This document shows positions 1-9,985 of a stretch of 64,000 nt of DNA, piece by piece; the stretch's first letter is position 1; every line of letters starts with the position of its first letter. This DNA is from Trichomonas vaginalis G3 (Eukaryota; Parabasalia; Trichomonadida; Trichomonadidae): assembly GCF_026262505.1 (NCBI RefSeq), contig NC_067206.1, positions 38,949,660 to 39,013,659 on the forward strand, given 5' to 3'. Below the pieces are notes generated by a model. The model saw nothing but the letters and a program-made list of their open reading frames with translations, did not search any database and was not told where the DNA came from. A program made the position numbers and the translations under genes.

Positions 1-1
1 G

Positions 2-139
2 ACAAAAAGAAGACGAAGATTTGACACAATAGCTGAATTTGTTAGATATATTAACGGTAATGTATTAGTTGAAGTTGACAATAAATTAATAGAAATTCCG
101 ATTTATTTTATTACTCCATTATATTTAAATAATATTTAA
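2..139 (+). CDS. Partial C-terminal end of an unknown virus-like element protein
   Basis: The window opens inside a reading frame whose last 45 residues are visible (basic RRRR cluster, then a hydrophobic IEIPIYFITPLYL stretch) before a TAA. I do not recognise it. The next gene starts 20 bases later behind the T-rich leader used throughout the virus-like genes in this window, so I read it as part of the same element fragment (1-3396). The 5' part lies outside the window. Confidence 0.4.
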   Translation, partial: TKRRRRFDTIAEFVRYINGNVLVEVDNKLIEIPIYFITPLYLNNI

Positions 140-158
140 TTTTTTTATTTCGTAAGAA

Positions 159-431
159 ATGAGTGACAACGAAGCAGTCAAGAGTCCAGACGATGAATAT
201 AAAAAGAAACTAAACAGAATTAAATCAAAAATATGCTATTACAAAAAGAAGCCGCAATGTGGTGGGGTTGAAAACGATGAAGAGAGGAAAGAAATAATCG
301 AAAAATTAGAAACTTACCGTTCAATCCTTAAACTGAGTGAAGCAAAAATAAAAGAATTTAATAGAATAAATAAATTGATTGGAAGAGATGAATTTAATAA
401 AGATGAATTTTTAAACTCAATCCAAATTTAA
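159..431 (+). CDS. Small charged hypothetical protein of a virus-like element
   Basis: 90 residues, lysine and glutamate rich and probably helical (KIKSKICYYKKK near the start, EEKLETYRSILKLSEAKIKEFNRI in the second half, predicted coiled coil). No family recognised. It starts at an ATG about 10 bases after a TTTTTTTATTTCG leader of the kind seen before Maverick genes further right. Its 3' end overlaps by 4 bases the convergent gene at 428-589. Compact packing and a shared leader favour a real gene. Confidence 0.45.
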   Translation: MSDNEAVKSPDDEYKKKLNRIKSKICYYKKKPQCGGVENDEERKEIIEKLETYRSILKLSEAKIKEFNRINKLIGRDEFNKDEFLNSIQI

Positions 432-589
432 TTTTTATTCCTCTTTGACAACATCTCTCTTTCCATCATTACTGCATAACCACATTTTCTCAATTTTAGT
501 GGTTTGTTATTTTTAACATGTTCTTGCATCATTTTTATCATTTCCCTTGTTATGATTCGTGGTAAATTTTGAGCTTGTGGGGTATCCAT
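428..589 (-). CDS. 53-residue hypothetical protein of a virus-like element
   Basis: A short minus-strand frame beginning MDTPQAQNLPRII and ending KRNKN. It is methionine rich (seven Met) and basic. Upstream on its own strand is the string TTTTTATTTTTATCATAA directly before the ATG, the same T-run plus ATC signal used by many Maverick genes here. It converges on the 159-431 gene with a small overlap. No function can be assigned. The leader and tight packing support it more than its length does. Confidence 0.35.
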   Translation of the reverse strand: MDTPQAQNLPRIITREMIKMMQEHVKNNKPLKLRKCGYAVMMEREMLSKRNKN

Positions 590-617
590 TTATGATAAAA
601 ATAAAAATTTAAATTAT

Positions 618-2176
618 GCCGTTCTAAAGTTTGTGACAACATGACATTTTGACAACAACACAGGAGGAAGGCAGTTATGACTTATTTTTGAAGAACTGAA
701 GGTGCTACCATGTTACCATGTGCTACCAGGTCATTTAACTCATGACATTTTGACAACAACACAGGTTATTCAATAATGACTTATTTTTGAAGAACTGAAG
801 GTGCTACCATGTTACCATGTGCTACCAGGTCATTTAACTTCTCTGAAAAAGTGTGACAACATGACATTTTGACAACAACACAGGAGGAAGGCAGTTATGA
901 CTTATTTTTGAAGAACTGAAGGTGCTACCATGTTACCATGTGCTACCAGGTCATTTAACTCATGACATTTTGACAACAACACAGGTTATTCAATAATGAC
1001 TTATTTTTGAAGAACTGAAGGTGCTACCATGTTACCATGTGCTACCAGGTCATTTAACTTCTCTGAAAAAGTGTGACAACATGACATTTTGACAACAACA
1101 CAGGAGGAAGGCAGTTATGACTTATTTTTGAAGAACTGAAGGTGCTACCATGTTACCATGTGCTACCAGGTCATTTAACTCATGACATTTTGACAACAAC
1201 ACAGGTTATTCAATAATGACTTATTTTTGAAGAACTGAAGGTGCTACCATGTTACCATGTGCTACCAGGTCATTTAACTTCTCTGAAAAAGTGTGACAAC
1301 ATGACATTTTGACAACAACACAGGAGGAAGGCAGTTATGACTTATTTTTGAAGAACTGAAGGTGCTACCATGTTACCATGTGCTACCAGGTCATTTAACT
1401 CATGACATTTTGACAACAACACAGGTTATTCAATAATGACTTATTTTTAAGAACTGAAGGTGCTACCATGTTACCATGTGCTACCAGGTCATTTAACTTC
1501 TCTGAAAAAGTGTGACAACATGACATTTTGACAACAACACAGGAGGAAGGCAGTTATGACTTATTTTTGAAGAACTGAAGGTGCTACCATGTTACCATGT
1601 GCTACCAGGTCATTTAACTCATGACATTTTGACAACAACACAGGTTATTCAATAATGACTTATTTTTGAAGAACTGAAGGTGCTACCATGTTACCATGTG
1701 CTACCAGGTCATTTAACTTCTCTGAAAAAGTGTGACAACATGACATTTTGACAACAACACAGGAGGAAGGCAGTTATGACTTATTTTTGAAGAACTGAAG
1801 GTGCTACCATGTTACCATGTGCTACCAGGTCATTTAACTCATGACATTTTGACAACAACACAGGTTATTCAATAATGACTTATTTTTGAAGAACTGAAGG
1901 TGCTACCATGTTACCATGTGCTACCAGGTCATTTAACTCATGACATTTTGACAACAACACAGGAGGAAGGCAGTTATGACTTATTTTTGAAGAACTGAAG
2001 GTGCTACCATGTTACCATGTGCTACCAGGTCATTTAACTCATGACATTTTGACAACAACACAGGTTATTCAATAATGACTTATTTTTGAAGAACTGAAGG
2101 TGCTACCATGTTACCATGTGCTACCAGGTCATTTAACTTCTCTGAAAAAGTGTGACAACATGACATTTTGACAACA
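618..2176. repeat. Iteron-like tandem array, seven ~220-bp two-part units
   Basis: Seven near-identical units of about 220 bp. Each consists of two related halves of ~110 bp. Both halves share TGACATTTTGACAACAACAC and the tract GGTGCTACCATGTTACCATG followed by TGCTACCAGG. The A half carries AGGAGGAAGGCAG and the B half carries GGTTATTCAATAA. Units are joined by ACTTCTCTGAAAAAGTGTGACAAC, except one junction near 1940 where B runs straight into A. The short TGCTACC/TACCATG words repeat within each half, like iterons. The array ends 75 bases before a primase gene and contains no gene. A replication origin is the natural reading, but this is inference. Confidence 0.9.
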
Positions 2177-2200
2177 TTTACGAAAATATGATGCAGTCCA

Positions 2201-2250
2201 AAAATAAAGTTAGTTTTAAAATTATTTTTTATTTTTTTATTCCTATATAA
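2201..2250 (+). promoter_or_regulatory. AT-rich leader of the primase gene
   Basis: AAAATAAAGTTAGTTTT, then T-rich sequence (ATTTTTTTATTCC), then the ATG. It is the same arrangement as the leaders at 49505, 62218 and 63240 in the Mavericks, which suggests a common transcription signal. Confidence 0.5.
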
Positions 2251-3396
2251 ATGACAGCAACAAACAACAACAGCAACTATATCGTTTCTGATGAAAAAGT
2301 TATTGATTCATTAGCTGAGGAATTAGTTGTGGCAGAAACTAAAACCCTCAACGAAAGAATTGGTGAAAACAGGATTGATTTACATAACTACCTCAAATAC
2401 GATGGAGGAAGAGGAAGGAAAACTGGTACAGCTTTATTAGCAAATAAAATTTCAAATTTAACGATTATAGATGTTGATATCAATAAATCATACGATGATG
2501 AACTTAAAGAAACAGTTAGAAAAGACATTTTATCAAAACTTTCGGATAAAGATGTTATTGTTAAAACCGCTTCAGGAGGTCTTCACATTTATTGCAACAC
2601 TAATTTCTTCTATGCAGTTTCGAACAGAATGATTAAATGTTATTCTTGCAATGATTATGATATTGATATAATGACTTCTATGGATGATTCAAAGCGTTCA
2701 TTAGTGGTTATGGCTGATTCAAGAGTTCGAAAGAATGCAACAGAACCAATCAAAACATACTCATTCATTCGTGGAAGTTATGATTCAACATTAACTAGAA
2801 CAGTAAACGATATATTAAATGATTTGAATATTAAGGTAAGAGTTGAACAAAAGAATGAAGAAATAAAGAGTATAATGAATGAAAACAATGATGTAAACAT
2901 TGACGATAAACTAGCTCAAAGCATAGTTGATGGCATCTGTGATTTTGAAGTACATAATGATGGTGGAAACATGAATTTAGAAAAAGAAATAACATTATTC
3001 ACACTGTTTCAAGCAATTAATTCGTTACCTAATCATTTCATTAATGAAGCATACGATAACGTTTATAACTTCTGCAGTTTAACAGAAAATGCAAAAAGTA
3101 ATTTTGAAAAAGCACGTAGTAGATATGCACATTTAATGACTTCTCCATTTGTTTTAGTGAAGATTCTAAAACTATACCAAAAGGAATATTATGATGAATA
3201 TGTTTTACCTTTATTACGTAAGCCAAAAATAACATTTGATATAAAACTTGATGATTCATTCTTGATAACAGATATTAGACGCAAGGCTGAAAATCATCAG
3301 TATAAAAACAGTTCTGAAGTAATTGAGGATTTATCACGTGTAATCCGTTTTGTAGATTGTGGAAATAAATATTTCATTCAAAAGGACTATAATTGA
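2251..3396 (+). CDS. Archaeo-eukaryotic primase (prim-pol) family protein
   Basis: 381 residues. Around residues 73-79 is IDVDINK, an acidic pair matching the catalytic DxD of AEP prim-pols. About 35 residues later comes TASGGLHIYC, the sGGxH nucleotide-binding motif of the same family, followed by DIDIMTSMD as a plausible third acidic site. This order (DxD, SGGxH, D) is typical of prim-pol primases of viruses and plasmids. The C-terminal half (residues ~200-381) matches nothing I recognise, and no helicase Walker motif is visible. The gene sits next to an iteron array and is preceded by AAAATAAAGTTAGTTTT and a T-rich leader, the same leader found before the KilA-N genes at 46833 and 49560. 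Probable role: priming replication of the element. The stop lies at the edge of non-viral sequence, so the native C-terminus may differ. Confidence 0.65.
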   Translation: MTATNNNSNYIVSDEKVIDSLAEELVVAETKTLNERIGENRIDLHNYLKYDGGRGRKTGTALLANKISNLTIIDVDINKSYDDELKETVRKDILSKLSDKDVIVKTASGGLHIYCNTNFFYAVSNRMIKCYSCNDYDIDIMTSMDDSKRSLVVMADSRVRKNATEPIKTYSFIRGSYDSTLTRTVNDILNDLNIKVRVEQKNEEIKSIMNENNDVNIDDKLAQSIVDGICDFEVHNDGGNMNLEKEITLFTLFQAINSLPNHFINEAYDNVYNFCSLTENAKSNFEKARSRYAHLMTSPFVLVKILKLYQKEYYDEYVLPLLRKPKITFDIKLDDSFLITDIRRKAENHQYKNSSEVIEDLSRVIRFVDCGNKYFIQKDYN

Positions 3397-5595
3397 ATTG
3401 CTATGGATGATTTGAAATTTTAGCATATTAGTTTTCTAGTAGAGAGTGAAGGTTAGTACAATGGTTTTAAATTATTAAATTTTAATTCGTTAAATTTTGT
3501 TCAATTTTAGCATCTCATTTGAACTATAATTATATAATAATTTTAGCATAATTTCATAACATGGTGTTTCTTAATCAAATTGCATCTAAATTAATGAGAA
3601 AAATTTTGAAATTTGAAAATTCAGTATCTAATTCAAATATCTATCTAATAGCATTTCTACAATCGCAGTAATTATGAGATTTCAGGTTCAGTTGGTTAGT
3701 GAAATTAAATTAAATATATAGTATAGAGGCAAATCTGTAATAATGATTGCGAGAATAAGACCGACAAGACTTTCTTGGCCGATCTTATGATCGAAATACA
3801 GTCATTTCCGGTACACTGACAGTGCAGTGTATCAGAATTGACCGAATCTCTCGCAATCACATTCTGATTGCGAGAATAAGATTGACACTTTAGTGCAATT
3901 GAGTTTTTAAATTATTTATAACGTACAACACTAATATTTCAATCTAGAAGACAAATCAATTTTCAAATTTTTTTTTCAAAATTTATTTTTTTCAAACTAA
4001 ATATTTTCAATAATGCCTTTTAAACTTTTCCATTTCATATAATTTTATACGTTTTCTTAAATACATCTTTTAAACAAATTTATATTTAGATATTTTTATT
4101 TAGTGATAGATATACAAAACAATCATTATCGTATTTTGGTAGTTGTACACCTACATATTATCTCAAAATAATGATTCAACTCCTATTTTAAAACAAACTA
4201 AGAATATGATTACGAGAGATTCGGTCAATTCTGATACACTGCACTGTCAGTGTACCAGAAATGACACAAACAGACACAACAGACTCAATTGCGCTATAGT
4301 GTCGATCTTATTCTCGCAATCAGAATGTGATTGCGAGAGATTCGGTCAATTCTGATACACTGCACTGTCAGTGTACCGGAAATGACTGTATTTCGATCAT
4401 AAGATCGGCCAAGAAAGTCTTGTCGGTCTTATTCTCGCAATCAGAATGTGATTGCGAGAGATTCGGTCAATTCTGATACACTGCACTGTCAGTGTACCGG
4501 AAATGACTGTATTTCGATCATAAGATCGGCCAAGAAAGTCTTGTCAATCTTATTCTCGCAATCATTATTACAGATTTGCCTCTATACTATATATTTAATT
4601 TAATTTCACTAACCAACTGAACCTGAAATCTCATAATTACTGCGATTGTAGAAATGCTATTAGATAGATATTTGAATTAGATACTGAATTTTCAAATTTC
4701 AAAATTTTTCTCATTAATTTAGATGCAATTTGATTAAGAAACACCATGTTATGAAATTATGCTAAAATTATTATATAATTATAGTTCAAATGAGATGCTA
4801 AAATTGAACAAAATTTAACGAATTAAAATTTAATAATTTAAAAAGCTAAATATTTTATATAACACTAAATGGTTATTACTCTTTATATATTGTCTGTTTT
4901 AAAAAGCATAAAATATCATATATATTTTTCTGATAATTTAGATTTTCAAAAAAAGTTTTCCGTTCGGCAAATGAACCTCAAAACAAGTTTTTCTAGGATG
5001 TTTCCTAACCATTGTACTATACTAGAAGTGGAGCAAAAATTCGATTTTATAGTATTTAATCGCCTGTCAGCCCAAGGGCTGTTTGCTATCTTCACTCTCT
5101 ACTGATAATAACACAAAAATAACATAAATGATTAAATTTGTTATTAGTTTTCTAAAACAAAATATTGATAATAAAATATCTCATCATTTTTTATGCACAC
5201 TGTAAGATATATTTTGAAAATATATCTGCACATATGTATAAATACTCTTTTACAATCTTATTTTAGAAAATCATATCTCTATTTGCTGAATCACTTAATA
5301 ATTCAAACTATAAAACCATTTTTACAATTATTAGAATACAATTAGCTATTTTTAACTATAATGTTTACTGTAATATCTGATAAACTCATATATAATGACA
5401 TTTTGCTCTGGAATAATCATTTTTTATACTAGAGCATATTTTTTAATATTATATCATGATGCAATATAATATATATGCAGTGGTATCATAATTCAAACAA
5501 CTTTGCATGCTATTTAACTTGTGCTTTGATACCATTTTGACAATTAACTAGAAAAATAAGTGAAATTTCAAATCATCCATAGTAATGTTTTCCCC
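3397..5595. repeat. Imperfect long inverted duplication
   Basis: The left arm (3397-3908) reads, with gaps, as the reverse complement of the right arm (4280-5595). The core pair is 3464-3908 with ~4280-4842. Outside it, three further blocks pair in the same order: CTATGGATGATTTGAAATTT (3400s with 5555-5580), AGTAGAGAGTGAAG (3440s with 5090-5103), and TAGTACAATGGTT (3450s with 5008-5022). The right arm is therefore the fuller copy, and the left arm has lost roughly 440, 55 and 165 bp between blocks. The left arm starts right after the primase stop. No gene is supported inside. Frames at 4143 and 4869 are repeat sequence. Confidence 0.7.
3744..4563. repeat. 115-121-bp palindrome-ended units, inverted and tandem copies
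   Basis: Units begin TGATTGCGAGA and end TCTCGCAATCA (or the reverse), so each has 11-16 bp terminal inverted repeats like a tiny MITE. One full and one partial unit lie in the left arm (3744-3860, 3865-3908). Three lie head to tail in the right arm: 4207-4322 (diverged), 4328-4442 and 4449-4563. Internal words such as ACACTGCACTGTCAGTGTACC are themselves near-palindromic. Adjacent units are separated by only 4-6 bases. Confidence 0.75.
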
Positions 5596-6686
5596 ATCAT
5601 TATATAATTAATGCAACCATTGATCACACTCAAAAACATAACAATCATACAAATTTATCATATTTTTCTCTTTTCCACATTGAACAAATCAAAATTGCTT
5701 AATTTATTATAATTTCCATCTTAATACATTGATATATAACGCATAATAATATCTAATCTATATTGAAAAATTCGCAATTCAAAAAAGATTTCTAATTTAT
5801 CTATTTCATTATAAACTAACTTATTAAATATTATTTAAATAAGAAATAAATTCAATTTTAAATTTGCTAAACGCATATATTAAATGGTTAAATGACAAAA
5901 TCATATTTCTTTATATATTTTTAGCTAATAAGCTTAAATTCTATATTTTCCTGCTTCTGTGCTCATTGGAATGCATTTTATAAGAATAATACACTTCAGA
6001 ATAGTTATATTATTTCGAATTATATCTTTTTTGAGATTGCTCTATTTAGAAAGTACATTTAGAAAATTTATGCCATATATAATAAAATATCTGTTTTTCA
6101 ACATGCTTGAATAATTTTGAGCTTATCATATTTTGCAATATTTTTGAAATTTCGAAACGGTGATCTGTTTATTCACAATAGCCTATCAGCATAATAGTGC
6201 TAAAATTTCAGGCTTGTGTCATCTAAATTGGGTGAGTTATGACATGATCAAATCTTGAATAATCATGCCCGTTACCCTCTCAGATTTGCAAGGAAGTTGT
6301 CCATTTATTATCTCCTAGCTATGCTCCTAGATGTTCTGCTATTCAAAATTGTCTAGCTGTCTTCTGTCCCTATGCTTTAGAAAAATATGCTATTTTAGAA
6401 CCATGGGCAGGGGGTCATGCAAAAAAAAATTATTCCTGGAAATGAAGGGTATAAGATAAATATTTATTTTACAAGAGCGTCAAATGATTTCTATTTGATC
6501 AAATTCAATTACATACAAAATTAGGCCGTTTTACACGAAAACAATCAGCCATTGCTGATAATTATTCAAAGTTCAATAACATTTTAACATAGAGTGCTAA
6601 TAATCCGTAATTCGTTATTAATGCTAGGATGATCCTTTATCAGATGATTATGCTCTGATGCAATAGATTTATAATCTTAGAATCCT
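5596..6686. other. AT-rich intergenic stretch, no gene seen
   Basis: No reading frame of note on either strand, no tRNA and no clear repeat. The base composition is that of the surrounding non-coding host DNA. Confidence 0.6.
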
Positions 6687-6899
6687 ATGAGAATAAAAGT
6701 GACAATGACGGAGAATTTAGTTCCTTGCTATGATACATCTGTTGATAAAATCGTATTTACATTAGCAGATCCACTAAATGGAGAAAAATCAGTACAAGCA
6801 TGCCAAATTACCGAAAATGGTCTCATAACAGCAGATTTACAAGAATCTTCCTCTTCATCTTCAGATGAAGAATTTAAACCAGGAAAATCACGAGTGTAA
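6687..6899 (+). CDS. Small acidic hypothetical protein
   Basis: 70 residues from the first ATG, or 64 from the second (MTENL, 6705). The body has a beta-like pattern (KIVFTLADPLNGEKSVQACQ) and ends with a serine run followed by DEE, a casein kinase 2-type acidic patch, then FKPGKSRV. No family recognised. It lies in the host gene block 190 bases before a convergent gene. The frame looks coding in amino acid balance, but there is no independent support. Confidence 0.4.
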   Translation: MRIKVTMTENLVPCYDTSVDKIVFTLADPLNGEKSVQACQITENGLITADLQESSSSSSDEEFKPGKSRV

Positions 6900-7089
6900 C
6901 TTATTTGTATAATTATTCTTCGAATTTAACATTTTAATTTCAATTTATCCAATTCCATTTCTAGCAAAATTCTAATCCGAAGTAGCTATTTGTTTATTAT
7001 TAGTTTTCATACTAAAAATTATAAATTATCCTAACAAAACATACTTTTTTATTAATTATTTTTTTATATTACCATGGTAGAGTTATATT

Positions 7090-7314
7090 TTAATACAAGA
7101 AATCCGAATAATCTGATAGTAAAAATTGTTCGGCAACTCTTTCCTTTGTACGTAAGTATGTTTGAGCAAAGGTCCAAACATAACGATCAATTTTTGCTTT
7201 TTCTTTATCAGTTAAATGCTCTGTTGATAAGTCAGTAATACAAGCTCTGAAAACACGAGGAATTAATAAGTCAAGTATTTTTGATTCTTCAGCTTTACTA
7301 TTAGTTAATCCCAT
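7090..7314 (-). CDS. Small Tim-like (Tim8/9/10/13 family) chaperone candidate
   Basis: 74 residues beginning MGLTNSK, which could also be an N-myristoylation signal. The segment FRACITDLSTEHLTDKEK to IDRYVWTFAQTYLRTKERV follows the small Tim pattern: helix, loop with L(T/S)xxE, then helix ending in a K(Y/T)L...V motif before the tail. Small Tims normally carry two CX3C motifs. Only one of the cysteines remains here, as expected for reduced mitochondrial lineages. If correct, it would work in the intermembrane space of the hydrogenosome, escorting membrane proteins. The length fits the family. It is divergent from the coiled-coil gene at 7400 with 85 bases between them. The assignment rests on pattern reading and could be wrong. 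Confidence 0.45.
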   Translation of the reverse strand: MGLTNSKAEESKILDLLIPRVFRACITDLSTEHLTDKEKAKIDRYVWTFAQTYLRTKERVAEQFLLSDYSDFLY

Positions 7315-7380
7315 ATTTTTTTAGTATTAGATTTTTTTTGACATGTAAATTTTCAATAAAAATTAGTGTCAAAATATTTG

Positions 7381-7389
7381 TCACTTTTT
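7381..7389 (+). promoter_or_regulatory. Trichomonas-type initiator (Inr)
   Basis: TCACTTTTT lies 19 bases before the ATG at 7400 and fits the Trichomonas vaginalis initiator TCA(C/T)(T/A), where the A marks the transcription start. The short 5' UTR implied is normal for this organism. Confidence 0.45.
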
Positions 7390-7399
7390 AGTACGTTGT

Positions 7400-9667
7400 A
7401 TGTTCACCCCTGAACTTGAAAGGCGCAGGGAGTTGAAACTTCAACAGGATAAACAGTACGCAGCTGATTTACGGCAGCAAATAGCTGAGAAGGCTCAAAG
7501 AGCAGGCTTAAATCCGCCAGCAATTCAATATACAAATCGAAACTCGCCATCTTCAAGCGGAATGCCTTCAGCATCACCACCATCGAATAGGACAAGTACT
7601 GCGCTAGTTCCTTACGGAACTGCAAGGTCTTCTTCAAGTTTATCATATCAACCTTTAGATCCTCTTCCAGATCTGCCTCAAACTTCGATAGCACCTCTAA
7701 ATCTTGAAGTTACAACATTTGCAATCGATACAATCCCTGATTTACCGCGTCCAATCATTCATTCGAGTGCAATCGAACCTGGAGCATTTAGAGACCGTAT
7801 TTCAAGCATACAAAGTCAGATTGATGAACAGAAAGGAGATTACGTGAAATCAATGGAAACTGCGGAAAGATTAAGATCCAGGACTTTCCCTTCCATTTCA
7901 CAACTAATTGCCGAACTGGATGATATATTAGACACAACAGTATCAGGAAAAATACCAAATGCCTTAAAATACGTTAATGATTTTACCGGACACAATAAAG
8001 AGCAATTAAATGCCTCTGCATCAAATTTTTTCTCATTAACAGATGGTCTTAAAGAATCTCTTGACGATAAACTACGAAAATCTCAACAATTAGAACATAA
8101 TATCACTGAATTTGGAGATAATGCGAAAAACGGTCTTTTAGACGTTCGCGCGGAAATGGGTCGAACTAGAGATGTTCTAGATGCAATTCTACAAAAAGCA
8201 AACAAGCTAGAAAAGAGAGAAGGCAACATAATTTCAGAACTTGCGAAATACAACACAGAATTCGAAATTGTCGATACTACAGCCTCTAACTCATTTACAG
8301 AACTCGTTAGAAACATCGTAGCAGTTACAAAATCAGCTCCCGCACAACTTGCGGCCAGCATCAGAGAAGAAAGTTCAGTTCGCGACCAAGCAGCAGCAAC
8401 AATCCACTTACAAGCCGAAGAAGTGAATAAACGTGCCTCAGAGCGTATAAAGGAGATTCAGGATACTCTTGCAGCCATGACAGACGCGTTCAAAAATTCA
8501 TTAGAAGATTTATCATCATCAATATCGGACGCCATCACTCAAACTCAGAGCGAAACGGAGTCCTCATCAGCGGACTTATCAAGGCAGATCGATACTGTCA
8601 TTTCCGAAACAGATTCGAATATGAAATCCGTAACAAACGAAATTGTATCGACCATTTCGGAGATTAGATCAAACTGCCAGTCAGCGCGAGATTCCCTTGA
8701 GGATTCAATTGTAATAGAAAGCTCTGTTTGTAGTCAAAATCACAAAAAGGTCCTGGAAAAGTTCGACCACTTAAAGGCTGTAGTTATTAAAGAGCGAGAA
8801 TTACAGGAAAGCCATATCCAAGTCATGCTTCGCGATTGCGTAAAGAATAGTCAAGATCATAGAACAAGATTGATGCAACCAGCCGATGTAAACATCCAAT
8901 ACATCAAAGCCAAGAAGATTGATATGGATAGAATCGAATCAAACCTTGAAAGTCTTGAAAACAAGATGAATCTCCTGAGACAACAAATAAATGACTCTTT
9001 GAACTCTCTGAATCGCTCAATTGATGATACAAGACATTACATTAACGAGGCTAGATCTATGACTGTTGACTCCTTGGAGATGTTCACAAAAGATATCGAT
9101 AATTTGCAAAATTTAGACAGAGAAAAGATGGCGAATAAAAGTGACATTTCCAATGAAGAAGAAAAATTCAATCAGGAAGTGGAACAGAGGGTTAACTTCA
9201 TAGAGAAACAAATAATGATGGCAATGCAGAATCTAGGACAATTGACAGCTGGTGGCGACGTTCAAGAGAAAGCGCAAAATTTGCCAGCAACGATAGCTTT
9301 GGAAAATTTGGTCAATGAAGATCAAAAAGTGCCAAACCTTAAAGTTTCTGATGATGAACCCGTTGAAATAAAGACTGAAGAGAACATAGAAACAGAACAA
9401 AATGAACAACAAGAACAACCAGAAACAGTCCAAACAAAGAAAAGAAGACATCATCATAGAAGAAAATATGATCTTGATAATGAAGAAACTATTCTGCCTA
9501 AAAACGAAGAAGAAGAGGCAAAACAAGAGGTTGTTGAAGAAAATAATGAAGATGAAGAAGAACAAGCCGTTGAAGACCAAAATGAAGAAGAAATTATTGA
9601 TGAAGAGGAAGAAATAGTTGATATGAAAGAAAATGTACAGGAAAAACCTGTAGAAGTTGTTGAATAA
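7400..9667 (+). CDS. Long coiled-coil protein with acidic tail
   Basis: 755 residues. The N-terminus (ELERRRELKLQQDKQYAADLRQQIAEK) is a charged helix like the heads of microtubule-associated coiled-coil proteins. Residues ~45-135 are Ser/Pro rich and disordered. From ~140 to ~610 there are long heptad stretches rich in S, D, E, Q and K with few prolines, a predicted extended coiled coil. The last ~110 residues hold a basic patch (KKRRHHHRRK) flanked by long Glu runs. It is probably a cytoskeletal or structural protein, but I recognise no specific family. Codon use is more balanced than that of the virus-like genes. An initiator lies just upstream. The antisense frames at its 3' end are shadows of the GAA/GAT-rich tail. 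Confidence 0.8.
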   Translation: MFTPELERRRELKLQQDKQYAADLRQQIAEKAQRAGLNPPAIQYTNRNSPSSSGMPSASPPSNRTSTALVPYGTARSSSSLSYQPLDPLPDLPQTSIAPLNLEVTTFAIDTIPDLPRPIIHSSAIEPGAFRDRISSIQSQIDEQKGDYVKSMETAERLRSRTFPSISQLIAELDDILDTTVSGKIPNALKYVNDFTGHNKEQLNASASNFFSLTDGLKESLDDKLRKSQQLEHNITEFGDNAKNGLLDVRAEMGRTRDVLDAILQKANKLEKREGNIISELAKYNTEFEIVDTTASNSFTELVRNIVAVTKSAPAQLAASIREESSVRDQAAATIHLQAEEVNKRASERIKEIQDTLAAMTDAFKNSLEDLSSSISDAITQTQSETESSSADLSRQIDTVISETDSNMKSVTNEIVSTISEIRSNCQSARDSLEDSIVIESSVCSQNHKKVLEKFDHLKAVVIKERELQESHIQVMLRDCVKNSQDHRTRLMQPADVNIQYIKAKKIDMDRIESNLESLENKMNLLRQQINDSLNSLNRSIDDTRHYINEARSMTVDSLEMFTKDIDNLQNLDREKMANKSDISNEEEKFNQEVEQRVNFIEKQIMMAMQNLGQLTAGGDVQEKAQNLPATIALENLVNEDQKVPNLKVSDDEPVEIKTEENIETEQNEQQEQPETVQTKKRRHHHRRKYDLDNEETILPKNEEEEAKQEVVEENNEDEEEQAVEDQNEEEIIDEEEEIVDMKENVQEKPVEVVE

Positions 9668-9985
9668 ATTATTATACCATGTTTGTAGTTTTTAATTATA
9701 ATAATTTTTTTATATAATGAGAGAATTCAAAATTCATAGGTTAAATGTTCCACATAGATGAGAAAATTATTGACCCAAGGCTGTTTTCATTATTAAGTTA
9801 AATAATTTTTAAGATTTACGAATAACTTATGGCTAAATCACAGAATCGTTCTGAAAAATCATAATCTGATTCTAATAGGAAACCGTGACATGCGTTTTTT
9901 GAGCTCTTGTATTTTGATGCGATCAAACCAATTATATAAAAGTGACAAAATTTGATAAAATCAAAAAGGTGACATTTGAATTAGA
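9668..9985. other. Intergenic region upstream of the Hsp20 gene
   Basis: AT-rich. No gene seen. It contains AAAGTGACAAAATTTG and GGTGACATTTGAATT shortly before the next ATG, which may belong to the promoter, but no heat-shock element can be asserted. Confidence 0.4.

Noticed and set aside
618-2176. CRISPR-like array
   Set aside because: Units are ~110/220 bp and near identical over their whole length, with no variable spacers and no cas genes. The sequence is eukaryotic.
4143-4355. 70-codon frame
   Set aside because: It runs through the palindrome-ended repeat units, so its composition is dictated by the repeat.
9233-9617. Frames on both strands at the end of the coiled-coil gene
   Set aside because: They arise from the GAA/GAT-rich acidic tail. 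The translations are Phe/Ile or Lys runs.
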